This document shows positions 1-14,600 of a DNA stretch of 64,000 nucleotides, piece by piece. Both the position numbers and the translations under genes were made by a program. Every line of letters begins with the position of its first letter. Within the stretch, counting starts at the first letter, position 1. The stretch covers positions 1,222,584-1,286,583 of the forward strand of contig KQ482066.1 in assembly GCA_001430745.1 (NCBI GenBank), read 5' to 3'. A model generated the notes under the pieces. That model was not told where the DNA came from and made no database searches. It worked only from the letters and a program-made list of their open reading frames with translations. The DNA is from Auxenochlorella pyrenoidosa. Taxonomy: Eukaryota > Chlorophyta > Trebouxiophyceae > Chlorellales > Chlorellaceae.

Positions 1-8
1 ACCCCACC

Positions 9-28
9 ACACACACACACACACACAC
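9..28. repeat. (AC)n microsatellite
   Basis: Ten AC units in the intron before the first visible HSP70 exon, followed by a C-rich tract up to the acceptor at 107. Confidence 0.85.
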
Positions 29-107
29 CATCACCCCCAAAGACTTACCCAACATTATCTCTACCCCCCCCCCCACCCCACCCCCCCACCCCCCCACCCC
101 CCTGCAG

Positions 108-3348
<3,241 letters not shown>

Positions 3349-4566
3349 GGGGCCCCCGCTTTGACCCAGGCGGCAGGCAGCTGCTGCCAGGCAGCGCGTG
3401 CTGCCGCCGCTGCACGGCCGCATTGGGCCGGGGCTTTGGCGGAGCAGTTGAGGCCGGCTGCTTCGACCTGGCCTGGCTCAAGGCCGCATGCACTGATGCC
3501 CTTGTGTGCCCTCCCTCCAACTGTGACGCCCCATGTTTAATGGCGCGCACGCCAACGCCACCGAACCAAACCCCTCCCTTGCTTTCCTCCATTCTGTTGC
3601 TCCACCTTTTTCACCCGCTCCGACACATTCATCGCTGCTGCTGCCATGAGCATGCAACTCAGCCACACAAAGATTCATTGAAGCACAGGGGGTTGCGCCG
3701 TCCTCAGGCCTGCTGCGCCACACCGCTGCCTCAGCTGGCAGGCTGTCTGCCCACAGCTACGTTACGCCACCACGGCCCTTGTGTGCGCCGGGCCGCAGCA
3801 CTTTAAGACACCGGCTGCATCTCTCCAGGCTGGGCAGCTGCCGCCATTGTTCCACCACCAGAGTGGCATCTGGCTGCTCTGTCATCTGGCTGCTCTGCTG
3901 CCTGCTCGCAACGCGGGCCAGTGCTCCCCAGTAGGTTCGGGAGAGCTGATCAGCCTCTGGAGAGCTGATGAGCCTCTCGTGAGAGGCTGGCCCTGCGCCC
4001 TGTTGGCTGGCCTGCGTCTGCCTGAGGCAGGCAGTTTGCAGGCGTGTGCGGCCCCTGCCACCAGCTGGCGTGCACGTGGCCGGGCTGCTGGCTTGGGAAT
4101 GACTGCCTTGCTGCAGCTACTTGTGGCAGTACGTGCCCCTTGCAGCACTGTGCCTAGTGCCGGCTTGCGCTTGGCAGCCGGCGAGGGGGCTGGCAAGTTG
4201 GCTGGCTGCCCACCGTGCTGCTCCCAGTACTGATTCCGTGCCGCTTGGTTGAGCCAGGCCTCTTGCACTTAGCTGTCCTGCCAGCTGACCCCGATACACT
4301 TGCCCCCTGTACTCGCGGCGGCAGTTGAGTGGCAGTGCTCATGGAGTTCCTCAACCAGACCTCTGTAGGTGGTGGACAGGGGGGTGCTGGTTAAGCGCTG
4401 GGGCGGTGGCGGCTGCGGGGGCAGCGGGGACAGTGGCAGACGGGCGGAAGACGTGGTGAAATGCGGGGTTGGCGCGCCTGGCGAAACCCTTGGCACAGGC
4501 TGCCCCGCAACAGAGGAGGCAATGGTACAGATGGTACAGGCTGCGTGCCTGCAGCAGAGGCGCCAG
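3349..4566. other. Intergenic: HSP70 3' flank and start of the inverted duplication
   Basis: No gene model is supported here. It should hold the HSP70 3' UTR and, from about 4480, the outer edge of the inverted duplication that carries the end of the minus-strand coiled-coil gene. The two downstream flanks converge here. Confidence 0.5.
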
Positions 4567-4935
4567 CTACTCCAGGCAGTAATCTGGCAGCGGCACCCGT
4601 GTCACAGCGGTGCTGGCCACGCCCGTGAACTTGCAGATGCACTGCAGCGCCGCAGCCTGGCGCGCGGTCAGCAGGTGCTCCTGCAGGCGGGGTGGGGGTG
4701 GGGGCAGGTGGGAAGTGCGGGGGGAGGGGTTTCAGAAATGCAACTTGGAGCACAGGCAGCCCCGTGCGCGGCTGCGGCATCCTGGAGGCAGGCAGGCAGG
4801 TGGCGGGCGGGCAGGCGCCCAGGCAGCAAGATGAGAGAGACCATCAGCAGGCTGGCTGGGTGCAGGCATGCAGGCAGGTGCCAGGTGGGAGGGCTGCCCT
4901 CACCAGCAAGCACCCGGGCAGTCATGCACGGGGAG
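4480..4935 (-). repeat. Inverted duplication, left arm
   Basis: Reverse complement of 6905-7360. The shared stretch covers the last intron, the last coding exon, the stop and about 85 bases of 3' flank, including a CTGTACCATCTGTACCATTG block. Identity is highest over the exon and 3' flank. Confidence 0.8.
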
Positions 4936-5689
4936 CGCCAGCTCACTCGGGGAGGGGTGTCAGGTCTGCAGCAGTTTTCAGCGGGAGGAGAGGGTTCGTT
5001 TGCACGGTTGTTGCGGTGGCAACGCCGAATGAGCTGCTGCGGGCGTTCGTTTGGCAAGGACGCAGTTTACAGCGTCTGGCGCGCTGCCATACTCAACAAC
5101 CAACTGCAAGCAGCACGGCGCCGCCGTCTAGCCGCAGCACACCCAGCTCACCCTCGGTGTAAGGGAAGCGCTGTTTCGAGAGCACTCTGCGGCGGTACAG
5201 CCTCTTGACCTTCCGCCTTGTGTCCCACAGCATGGCGGCCGCCTCCTTCCGCGCCTGCGCCAGCTCCTGTTCCGCTGCCCGCTTGTCCTCCAGCACTGCC
5301 TCTGCCTCTGCTTGTGCCGCTGCCGCTTCACGCCGCGCCTCCTCCAGCTCCTTGCGCAGCTTGGCATACTCCTCAGCTGACCTTTGCTGCACAACTCCAG
5401 GCGGCTCCTTCTCCGCTGCTGCCTCCGCTTCTGCCGCTGCCGCCTCACGCTGCGCGGCCTCCAGCTTTCTGAGCAGCCTGTCATAATCCTGAGCTGATGT
5501 TTGCAGCACGCTTCTAGACGGCTCCTCCGCTGCCCGCTTGTCCTGCTGTGCTGCCGCTGCCTGTGCTTCTGCCGCTGCCGCCTCACGCCGCGCGACCTCT
5601 AGCGCCTTGAGCAGCGCGTCATACTCCTGCGCTGATATTTTCAGCACAGTTCCAGGCCGCCGGACCACTGCGGCTGACGCCGGCCCCAT
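4567..5689 (-). CDS. Coiled-coil triple-repeat protein, minus-strand copy (possibly degenerate)
   Basis: Function unknown. The first exon runs from the ATG at 5687-5689 to a GTGAGC donor after 5152. It encodes three copies of a unit starting SA(Q/E)(E/D)Y, at about residues 19, 65 and 104, each followed by a KLE..RREAAAAEA-type Ala/Glu/Arg coiled coil. A final exon at 4680-4567 encodes an ending nearly identical to that of the plus-strand neighbour: tail PLPDYCLE and stop. The connecting exon (ETLERIFRKQ... in the neighbour) is not found, and simple joining of the first and last exons gives the wrong phase. The copy may therefore be broken, or one exon is unrecognised. If translation ran on without splicing it would stop at 5093, giving 198 residues. 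The promoter would be shared with the divergent gene starting about 235 bases away. Confidence 0.55.
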
Positions 5690-5923
5690 GGTGCCACCGC
5701 CCTGTCATCGTCAGTGGTGTGCGGGTTGGTTCAGGCACCGCCCTGCATTGGGCTAGCTGCGCACGTCCACCGCAACCCAAGGGAGTCTTTGCCCTGCAGA
5801 GGTCCGACTGCAGGAGGCCGGGGCCGTGCATAGGTGGCCGCTGCCAGAGGTCCGGCTGCAAAATGCTGCTGCTCTGCTGCCGTACACGTGCGACACAATC
5901 CTTGATGACAGTCTGGGGCCTTC

Positions 5924-7275
5924 ATGGAGGCTTGCTGCGCCTGCCGTTGTTGCGCGCTATCCCGCCTGCTGGGCACCATAGCAGCGCCGCAGCAGCAAGC
6001 CAGACCTGTGACTACTTGGTTCTCAACGTCTGTGACCGCGCCCCCTCGTATCACAGGAAGTGGCCTGGAAGGAAGTACCATGCACAGAACAGGCCCCGCT
6101 GGCAGGGCACAGGCCCCGCCTGGCTGCCGGCATGCGCAGCCTGCCCTGTGCGCTGCGCTGTTCCACACGGCGCTGCTGCCAGTGTCAGCTGCACAGAGGG
6201 TCCGCAGTCAGCTGCCTGCGCCAGCCAAGCCGCAAGGGTCAGCTCAGGATTATGACACGATGCTCAAGGAGCTTGAGGCGGCGCGCCGCAGTGCGGCAGC
6301 GGCAGAAGCACAGGCAGCGGCGGCACGCAAGACCGCTGCGAGCAAAAAGAGAATGGTGGCAAGCGTGCAGAGGGCCGCAGAACTCAACGCTAAATACATG
6401 TGGCTTGACCTTGAGATGCGCAGCCCTGCACCCGATGGCAGCAAGCTGAACGTGCCCACAGTTCTGGGTAAGCCGGGAGCGGCGGGTCTTCTTGGCAGCC
6501 ACATGTCGGCTGTCATGCCGGAGAGCCTTTGTGCTGGCAGATGGCATGTATGCTTGCTTGCGGCGCGAAGGTGTGAGTGCACAGACCGGTGCGGCTTGGG
6601 CCACGGCAGCGCCGTCGGCAAGTGACCCGCTTCCCATCTATTCTCCTCTGCTGCAGAAACTCTGGAGCGAATTTTCAGGAAGCAGGTGCAGCCGGAGGGC
6701 GAGGAGCTGACCCAGGTGGAGCTGTGGGAGCGGGCGCTGCGCACCGAGCGGTTTGCTGAGCTGGCGGCCAGCCTGCAGGGCACGGTGGGCTGGGCGCCCA
6801 ACGTCGCGGCCAGGGAGGTGGTGGCCATCCAGAGCGCACTCAGCGAGCACGAGTACACGGACTACCAAGGTTTCTTCCACCACGTGGAGATTCCGGTGAG
6901 CCGACGCTCCCCGCTGCCTGGCTGCCCGGCTGCCCGGATGCTGGCTGGCCAGGGCAGCCCTCCCACATGGAGTCTGCCTATGCGCCTGCGCCCATCCTGC
7001 CTGCTGGCGGTCTCTCTCACCAGCCTGCCTGGGTGCATGCCTGCCCGCCACCTGCCCGCCTCCAGAATGCCGCAGCCTGCGCGGCAGGGCTGCCTGCGCG
7101 ACAGGTGGCTCCTTTGAACCTTCCTGGTTGCCCACCTTTCCCCCCGCCCGCCCGCCTGCAGGAGAATGTGCTGACCGCGGGGCAGGCTGCGGCGCTGCAG
7201 TGCATCTGCAAGTTCACGGGCGTGGACAGCGCCGTTGTGGAGTTTGTGCCGCTGCCAGATTACTGCCTGGAGTAG
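5924..7275 (+). CDS. Coiled-coil protein with conserved tail, plus-strand copy
   Basis: Unknown function. Exons: start to 6467, 6657-6895, 7162-7275, with matching phases; 298 residues if the ATG at 5924 is used. Another in-frame Met near 6080 is possible, and the N-terminal part is low-complexity, so the start is unsure. One repeat unit (GSAQDYDTMLKELEAARR, then Ala/Glu) at 6237-6320 is clearly related to the three units in the opposite-strand neighbour. The middle exon is rich in Glu and Leu (ELTQVELWERALRTERF) and helical in appearance. The last exon encodes ENVLTAGQAAALQCICKF followed by a short hydrophobic and acidic tail ending PLPDYCLE. No signal peptide or membrane span is evident. 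Confidence 0.7.
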
Positions 7276-7360
7276 CTGTGCGCCTCTGCTGCAGGCGCGC
7301 AGCCTGTACCATCTGTACCATTGCCTCCTCTGTTGCGGGGCAGCCTGTGCCAAGGGTTTT
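6905..7360 (+). repeat. Inverted duplication, right arm
   Basis: Partner of 4480-4935. It contains the last intron and last exon of the plus-strand coiled-coil gene plus its 3' flank. The centre of symmetry falls between the two first exons, so the arrangement is a head-to-head gene pair. Confidence 0.8.
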
Positions 7361-7523
7361 GCCTCCTCCACACACACTACACACACTCGATGCCGCGAGC
7401 TGGCTGCCAGCACGCTGCTCCCTGCCCAGCCCCTTGGGCCACTCCTGCTTGCATTTCATCCCTGCATCACCGCCGCCCGCCACCCTTGAATGTCCCCAAC
7501 GCATTACAGGCAGGACCGCTGCA

Positions 7524-7528
7524 TGTAA
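7524..7528 (+). terminator. Putative polyadenylation signal TGTAA
   Basis: TGTAA, the usual green-algal poly(A) signal, lies about 250 bases after the stop of the plus-strand coiled-coil gene. Confidence 0.4.
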
Positions 7529-7851
7529 ATGATCACTCAGCGATGTGGGGCGTGCTGTAGATGCCGGCTTGAAAGCTGGGGGCGGTCAGTTGGCATACAA
7601 GCGGCTTGATGAGGCGTGCTGCATTTGGCAGTGGGCTGGGTAAGAATGCTGCTCTGCTACACCTCCCACAAGGTGCCACGGCAGGAGAAAATTGAGTAGG
7701 CGGCAGAGGCGCGGCGGCGACAGGAGCAGCCACCGATGCTGAAGTAGGTGCAGGAGCGAAGCCAGCGAGCCTGTGGTGCATAATCAGCCACCCAAGGGTC
7801 GTCCATGGCCATGGCGAATCTCTTGCCTCCTCCTCCTCTTTTTTTGGGTTT

Positions 7852-7874
7852 CCCTACCCTAAAACCCTAAACCC
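7852..7874 (+). promoter_or_regulatory. Telomere-like motif / telo-box
   Basis: Three to four imperfect CCCTAAA units in a row (CCCTA, CCCTAAAA, CCCTAAA, CCC), containing AAACCCTAA at 7862-7870. In land plants this nonamer is the telo-box found in promoters of translation and cell-cycle genes. It could equally be a short interstitial telomeric repeat. It lies about 0.8 kb before the first recognised exon of the next gene. Confidence 0.55.
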
Positions 7875-8670
7875 AAAGCTGGTGACTGCATTGCTGCTGG
7901 GGCCGCAGCGGCCGTTGCACAGGCGCAGCCTGCTTGTGCTGCACAATCAGGGCTACGGCCGTGGCCGTTGACCCGGGCACGGTCAGCGCTGCTGCGGGGC
8001 AGACAGTCCAACTCACTATCCTCATCCCAGTTGGGGTCGGTTGAGGCGTGGGCGTTGTTAAGTCGCTGGCAAGAATGGTATGGCCTTGGGCCGTGGCTGC
8101 CGCACGTTTGCTGCCAGCCTGAGCCTGCCCACCACACGTCGGAGTCTGCAGGGCAGCGCTGCTGCCCTTGGGGGGCAGGTAACACAGCCCAACGAGTAGC
8201 GGTTGCTCAAGCAGCCCAATTACGGCTGTCCACAGCAATGGGGGGCGCAAACTCCTCGCCACAGTTCGTGTGTGCAGCAGCTGAAGTGCTGGGGTAAGGA
8301 GGAGTGAATGCTCTCTCGGTTCAGGGCCGAGATATATATCTCGACATGTATGTAGACATGTATGCACTGATGCCTCAGTTGCCACCAGGCCATGTCAATG
8401 ACCACAGCGCTCTTCCAACACTTGCTGCAGTTCACAACTGGCAAGCACATGGCCGAGTGTGCACTTGAACATTTGCAGCTTTATGGTTGTGCACGCAGCA
8501 TTTGTCAAGAGCTGCAGGCAGCAGCGTCATGATGGCATCAAGCACCACTCCCTTCAAAGATCACCCCGTTTGGCATCCATTCTCGCACCTGGAACTGCTG
8601 TTGTGACCTGATTTGACGTTACAAGCTCCGCGCACCCACCCAAGCTCACTGTGGATCGTCGCGCGCGCAG

Positions 8671-11600
8671 AATGTGGTGAACACGTTGCTCTCGAATCCG
8701 CACAACATGGCAGCCGCCGTTCAGAAGCTGGCCGCCGAACGGCGGGAGCTGCTGAAGTATTTGCTGCAGGTGGCGGGGCGCGGGGGTTCAGCGGCTGGTG
8801 CCGGGCGGCCTCCATCGCTGCTCCCAGGGTCGTGCACAGAACATAGAGACACGAAACAGGAGCGCGTGCATGCTGCTGTAGCCCCGGGCTCCAACTTCCG
8901 CCGCTGCCGCCGCCCCTCCTGCCGCCACTCTTGCCACGTGCAGGACACGCAAGCACGCGGTCGCGATGTGCTGCTGCCCGTTGGCTGCTCCGGCTACGAC
9001 GAGTGGCTGCTGGACGCGCTGTCGGTTGACCGCGTGCTCAAGCAGCTGCGTTCCAGCTCTGCCAAGCTGGACCTGATCAACGCTTGTGTGAGCACCTCTG
9101 CCATTGGCGGCTCGTTGGCGGCAGCGGCGCGCCGCGAATCGCTGGCCACCCCGCCCCGCGGCACCTCCTCCGGCCTGGAAGCCCCAGATAGCGCGGTGGC
9201 ATTCCGCCAGCTGGTGTCGGGCACCCCGCACGGCACGCCCAGCGGGGGCGGCGGCGTGGGCGCTGCATCAGAGGCGCTGGAGGACGAGGCAGACTCTGGG
9301 GTGCCCCAGCTGCGCCTCAGGTCGCTGCATGTTGGTGAGCTGCTGGCGGGTGCCGCTGCGTGCCCACCAAACGGGCTGCGTGGGGCTGCTCGTGGGTTGG
9401 AAGCCGAAGGGCAGCTCGTGGCGTGCCCTCTCTGCCACACTGCGGGTGGCGCCGCGCTGGCCTTCCTAGCGGCCCTGGGCCCTCACCACACGTGGACCAA
9501 CCTCCTGCCGTGCAGGGCTGGCCGAGCACCAGCTCAAGGAGCTGGCCTACAGCATCTTCCTGTCCTGCTGCGGCGGCCGCGCCTCGCGCGGCCTGCTGGC
9601 CGACCTGCGCGCCTCGCTGGAGCTGTCCGAGGCTCGGGCCGAGGAGCTGGCGCGCATCCTGGCGCTGGTGGGGCGTCACGGCGTGACCAGCCTGGCCACG
9701 CTGGAGGCGCACGTCAAGCTGCTGCAGGCGCGCAACAACCGCTTTGTTTGTTTGTTTGTTTGTTTTGCGTTGCTGGCTGTCCTGCAGCCTGGCGGTGCTG
9801 CAGGCTCGCCCCCAGCTTCTGCTGAGTGCCATGCGGTGTGTGCACTCAGCCTCTGCCTGAGAAGTGTCGGCGGGATCCCGCCCAGCCTGCGCTGTGCATG
9901 ATCAAAACCCGCGGCAGGTTTGCCCACGCTGGGTCCCACGCACACGGGTCACCGCACATGTTGCAATGTGCCCTGCATCTGGTGTGCCCCGTTGCTGCGT
10001 GCCCAGTGCCGCCCATCCTGCCTGGCCACGCGTCCCTTACTCCGCTGCAGATCGTGCGGCCTACCGCTTTTGACAGCTTCCGCAACTTTGTGCGGTGGCG
10101 GGACACAGTCACCTCGGTGGTGTGGCTGGTCCTCTCCCAAGCAGCGCGTGACACGTGGCTGCCCACGCCGCGCGGCTCGCCCGCTGCGGCGGCGGAAGCG
10201 GCGGTGGGCGGCAGCAACGGCGCAGCAGAGGGCGCGTCGGCGCGGTCGCTGCTGGCGCGGCTCAGAGGCGGGCTGCGACGGCTGGATGTTCGCACGGTGA
10301 GCGTCGTGTGGTGCTTTGCGGGCCGGCGGATGCCTAGGCGGCATGCTGTTGAGAGGACTGAGCGCCCGTCCCTTTTGCGTCCGGGGTGGACTGTGGCGGC
10401 TAGGGAGGCACGCTGAGTGCGGCGCTGAGCACTGCATGCTTGTTGCCTGACAGTTTGCGTGTGTATGTTTGTGTGTGCGTGTGTGTGGGGCGTACTCCGC
10501 AGACAACCAGCCACCCTCGCAGCGTGCACCGCTTGCATCACCCAGCATGGTGCCTGCTCCTTGGTTTTATCGTGATGCAGGCGGACGATTACGACGATGC
10601 CGAGTATGGCGAGGCAGCAGAGGCAGTGTTCCTTGCTGCTGACCGGCTAGCGCAGCACTGCCAGACAGGCAAGCGGGGAGCCTTGTGAGACATGGGCTCG
10701 GCCCGGCGGCGGCCAGACTGCTTGTTGTGCAGCCATGGGCTCCTGCGCGGTTGTTTGTTCACCCGCCTGTGCAAGTGACCGTCGCATGCGTGTTCTTGCT
10801 GGCGGCACGCAGGCTGGGCTTTCCCCTGGGGCCTGCGCGCCCGGCTGGCCGAGCTTCTGCTGCGGGGCGTGTTCGACACGCTGGACGAGGGGCAGTACAC
10901 CGACCACCGCCAGGAGCTGCTCACGCTGCTACAGGCGAGCCGCCCCGGGCAGCAAATGACAGGACAGGCTGTGCGCATGCATCGACAGGCAGAGCACGCA
11001 CGCCTGGGCATGCGCCTGCTGTTGGTGCCTCAATACTGTACCTTTCCGGCACTGTCGGGGGGGCGCCCCCTCCAACATGCCTGCGCCGCCTGCTGCTGGA
11101 CCCTGCTGCAGGGCTCTGTCTGGCAGCAGCTGCAGATCTCGGGCGACGTGCACAGCGCCGTGTTTGCCTGGGTTCACTACCGACAGGTGGGTTGCGACCA
11201 GGGGCCGCCGGTGCAGCTTGTGGGCAGGCAGCCCAGGCATGCGTGCTGGGGCTGAAGCAGTGGACGTGAGGGGCATGCTGCCGGCTGTGCTGTGCGCTGC
11301 CACCGACAGGGGGGCTGCCCCTGCGACCATGCCCGTGGCGTGCGTGACAGGTCCAGCTGCATCCGTCCCCTTGGCATTGCGGCCTGCAGTTTGCGGTGAG
11401 CCAGGAGCTGCTGCTGCTGGAGGTGGCGAGGCAGGCAATACAGTCGATCCAGGGCGCCGCTGCCGCCGGGGCGTCGCCGCGGGACGGCGGCACGTCGCCG
11501 CTGCTGGTGACGCAGGGTGCGCCTGCTGCGCTGGGGGGACGGGCAGGGAAGGAGGGCAGCGGTGGGTTCAACATTGGGCAGCCCTGCCAGCAGCAGCTTC

Positions 11601-14600
11601 AAGCGCCTCTTTCTTCCCAGCTGCATGTGTGCGCACGCGCCGCGCCGCGCAACCTCGTCCCACGCCTGTGCCCGCTGCACGGCGCTCGTTTGCACGCTTA
11701 CGTGTGTATGCAGCCTGTCCAACCGCCCCGCAACTAGCGACACAGACTGCCACCCTGACTTGTCATCCAGACGTGCGCCCCCGCTCCCCCCCCTTTTGCA
11801 GAGGAGAACGACGCGCAGTTCCCGGCAGAGGTCATGGCCTGCATCTCCCGCAGCGTGTGCGCACAGCTGAGCAGGTACCATGAGACCGTGGCCGATGGGC
11901 GCGTCATGAAGGTGCGCGGCAGCTGCCGCGGCGCCGTGGGGCCGCTGCCGTGCCGCCGTGATACCACGCTGCCACCGCGCGCGGCACCTAGCACCTGTTG
12001 TGCCGCCGATGATGCGCCTGCGTGGCCTCTGTGGAAGGCTGCAGCGCTGCCCAGCTGTCCAGGCCTGCTGTCGCGTTGCCAACGTCCCTCAGCGGCTCTG
12101 CGCGGTGCTTGCATGCCCAGCTGGCGGGGGTTCGCAGCACCGGCTCCCCTGGCGCAAGCTACCATCGGCTGCCCAGCGGCTGTGCGCAGTGCTTGCACAG
12201 CCGACGCGCCCACCCCTCCACCCCCACCCCACCCCACCCCCCAAACAAACCCACCAACCACCACCACCACCACCCACCCAACCACACACCCCCACCCCTG
12301 CCGTGCCATGCAGGGCCTGGTGGGCGTGCTGGACGCGGCGGAAGCCGCCTGCGGGCGGCGGGACCAGCTGCCGCAGCTGCTCGAGGGCTGCATCGCCGCC
12401 TCCCTAGAGGCCGCCTTTGATGCGGCGCTGGAGCAGCTGTCTGCCAACGTGACCGTGGGTGAGGCCTCGCGGTTGCTTTGGCGGTGGCGTGCCGCCCTGC
12501 ATTTCGGCCCCCCGGCTCCCCCTGACGGTGCAGACGGCCCGGGCCTCTGTCGGGCGCTGTGCGGCAGTTCAATCGCCAGAGCGGGCTGCTGCCTTGGCAG
12601 TACAGACCCGTTGCCATCAGTATTTTTGTTTTTTAAAACGTGGCGACCACGCACAGCGTGGCTTGTTTGTTCGCTGCACCGCCCTCCTGGCCTCTGCGCC
12701 CCCAGCAGACGGGGACCAGTTGACGCCGCTGGCGGCAGCCACGCGCAGCGGGAGCTGATTACTTCCTGGTTTTTTTAAATTTTATTTTTCATTTTCATTC
12801 AATTCTCAACTTGCCGTGCAGAGGAGGACCAGGTGACGCTGCTGGCGGCGGCCACCTCGGAGCTGTTCAAGACCGAGGTGCAGAGCTACTCGCCGCTCCT
12901 GGCGGCGCAGCAGCCGGCGGCGCGGCTCATCGCGGCGCGCACGCTGCACGAGGTGTATGGCGCCCGCATGCTGCCCTGGCTCATCGGAGGTGGGCAGCTG
13001 CCGCGCAGCTGCCGGCTGTGTCTGCCGGGTCGGGCGCCCTGCGCTAGTGCGGCTCAAGGCGTGCTGGCTCCTGCATCCTGCATGCATTCCGCTGCCGTGC
13101 ATTGGCCACCCAACCCGGTGCACGACTGCCAACTAGGGAGGGGTGCACCTCGCGGCATTTCTTCCTGAAGAAAATCACCGGGCGCGCCCCCCTGCCGTGT
13201 GCCCCGGCGCCGCAGTCAACGGGCTGACCAAGAGCGCACTGGAGGCCATCCGGGCAGCCATGGCGCTGGAGGAGCTGCTTCTGGAGGAGTGCTCTGGCAG
13301 CGGCGGCCAGCAGCCTGCGCCGTGGGGCACGCTGGAGCGCCTGTCGCCGCTGCTCTACACCTGGGCGCAGGCGAGCCGGCCTCCCGTTCAGTCCTGCGCG
13401 CTGGCACCATGGTTTCCAGCTGGGCCACGCCCGTATGGCCAGTCACCCCTGGGCAGGCACGCTGCGCTGTCCCGAGTCCCCACAGCATGCTGCCCCGTCC
13501 GGGCCCGGCCTGCAGGGCCAGATCAGCATGCTGGGCGGCTGGATGGACCGCATCCTGGCTGGAGAGGACTGGAGCCGCGTGTCCAAGCAGCGCGCCCATG
13601 GCTCCCGGTGGGTTTCGGCTGATGGTGCAGGGGAGGGCCGGCGCGGCGGCGCCATGCTCGAGGTTGCGGTTGATGGCGCTGGGGAAGGCCAGTGTGGTGC
13701 GGTCGGCAGCACGCACGAGTTGCGCCGGCCGGCTGGCCCACCTGTGGCCAGCTGGGCCCGCTCCTGGCCGCGGGCGGCTGCGCACCACTGCAGCGCCGAC
13801 CATTCGTACATTGCAGTTCATGCCCCCGTGTCAGTACCATCGACGGGGGCACACTCGTTGGCTCACCCCGCCTGGCGGAGCCTGCAACCCGCCCGGCGCG
13901 CCCTGCAGGTCGGTGGTGGAGACCATCAAGATCATGACGGAGACACTGGAGGCCCTCTTTGACATGCGGCTGCCCATCCCGCCGGGCGTGGTGCGCTGCC
14001 TGACCGAGGGCGTGGACCTGGCCATGCAGAAGTGAGAACACCCCCGCCTTCCCCCTTCCTCCCCTCTGCGCCCCTGGTCTGTGCCTGCTTCCTCCCTTGT
14101 GCGCCCCTGGTCTGTGCCTGCTGCCTCCCCTGTGCGCCCTTGGTCTGTGCCTGCTGTCTGCCCACTGCGCCCCTGGTCTGTCATGTTTTCTTCGCTCTGC
14201 GCTGGCTTGGGGTTGGGGTTTGACCCAGGCGCGCACCATCAAGCCCTGCATCTGGGCCCATGCCCCCCACACCCCTTGCTGGGGTGTGGCGTGTTGGGGG
14301 CTGCTCAACATACAGCGTCGGCCCAGCAGCGCAGAAGCAGGCCCGGGGGCTTGCCGGCGTTGCCGCTGTGCCGCGTGTTGGATGCTCGAGGGGGGCTCAG
14401 CTGAGCAAGGGCTGGCCCCAGCTCTGCCAACCCCCGCCCTCCCTTTCATCCCCCTCCTGGCGGTACCGCAGGTACTGCGACTACGTGCGCAACCAGGTGG
14501 GCTTCCCCGACGCCCTCATCCCGCCCCGCCCGCCCCTCACGCGCTACAAGCGAGAGCTTGCAGTGGCGGCAGAGGAGGCGGCTGCGGCGGCCGCTGCGGG

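Larger units (their letters stand above)
7276..8670. other. Intergenic and possible 5' region of the MUN-domain gene
   Basis: No firm exon is seen. It holds the 3' UTR of the preceding gene, a telomere-like motif at 7852-7874 and presumably the promoter and first exon(s) of the next gene, whose first recognisable exon begins right after an acceptor at 8670. An ATG-ATG frame near 8529 is a possible first exon but has no supporting motif. Confidence 0.45.

Noticed and set aside
4790..4870. GGCAGGCAGG-type runs as a transposon end
   Set aside because: Short GGCA repeats recur in many introns here (31900, 41528) and are microsatellite-like with no flanking structure.
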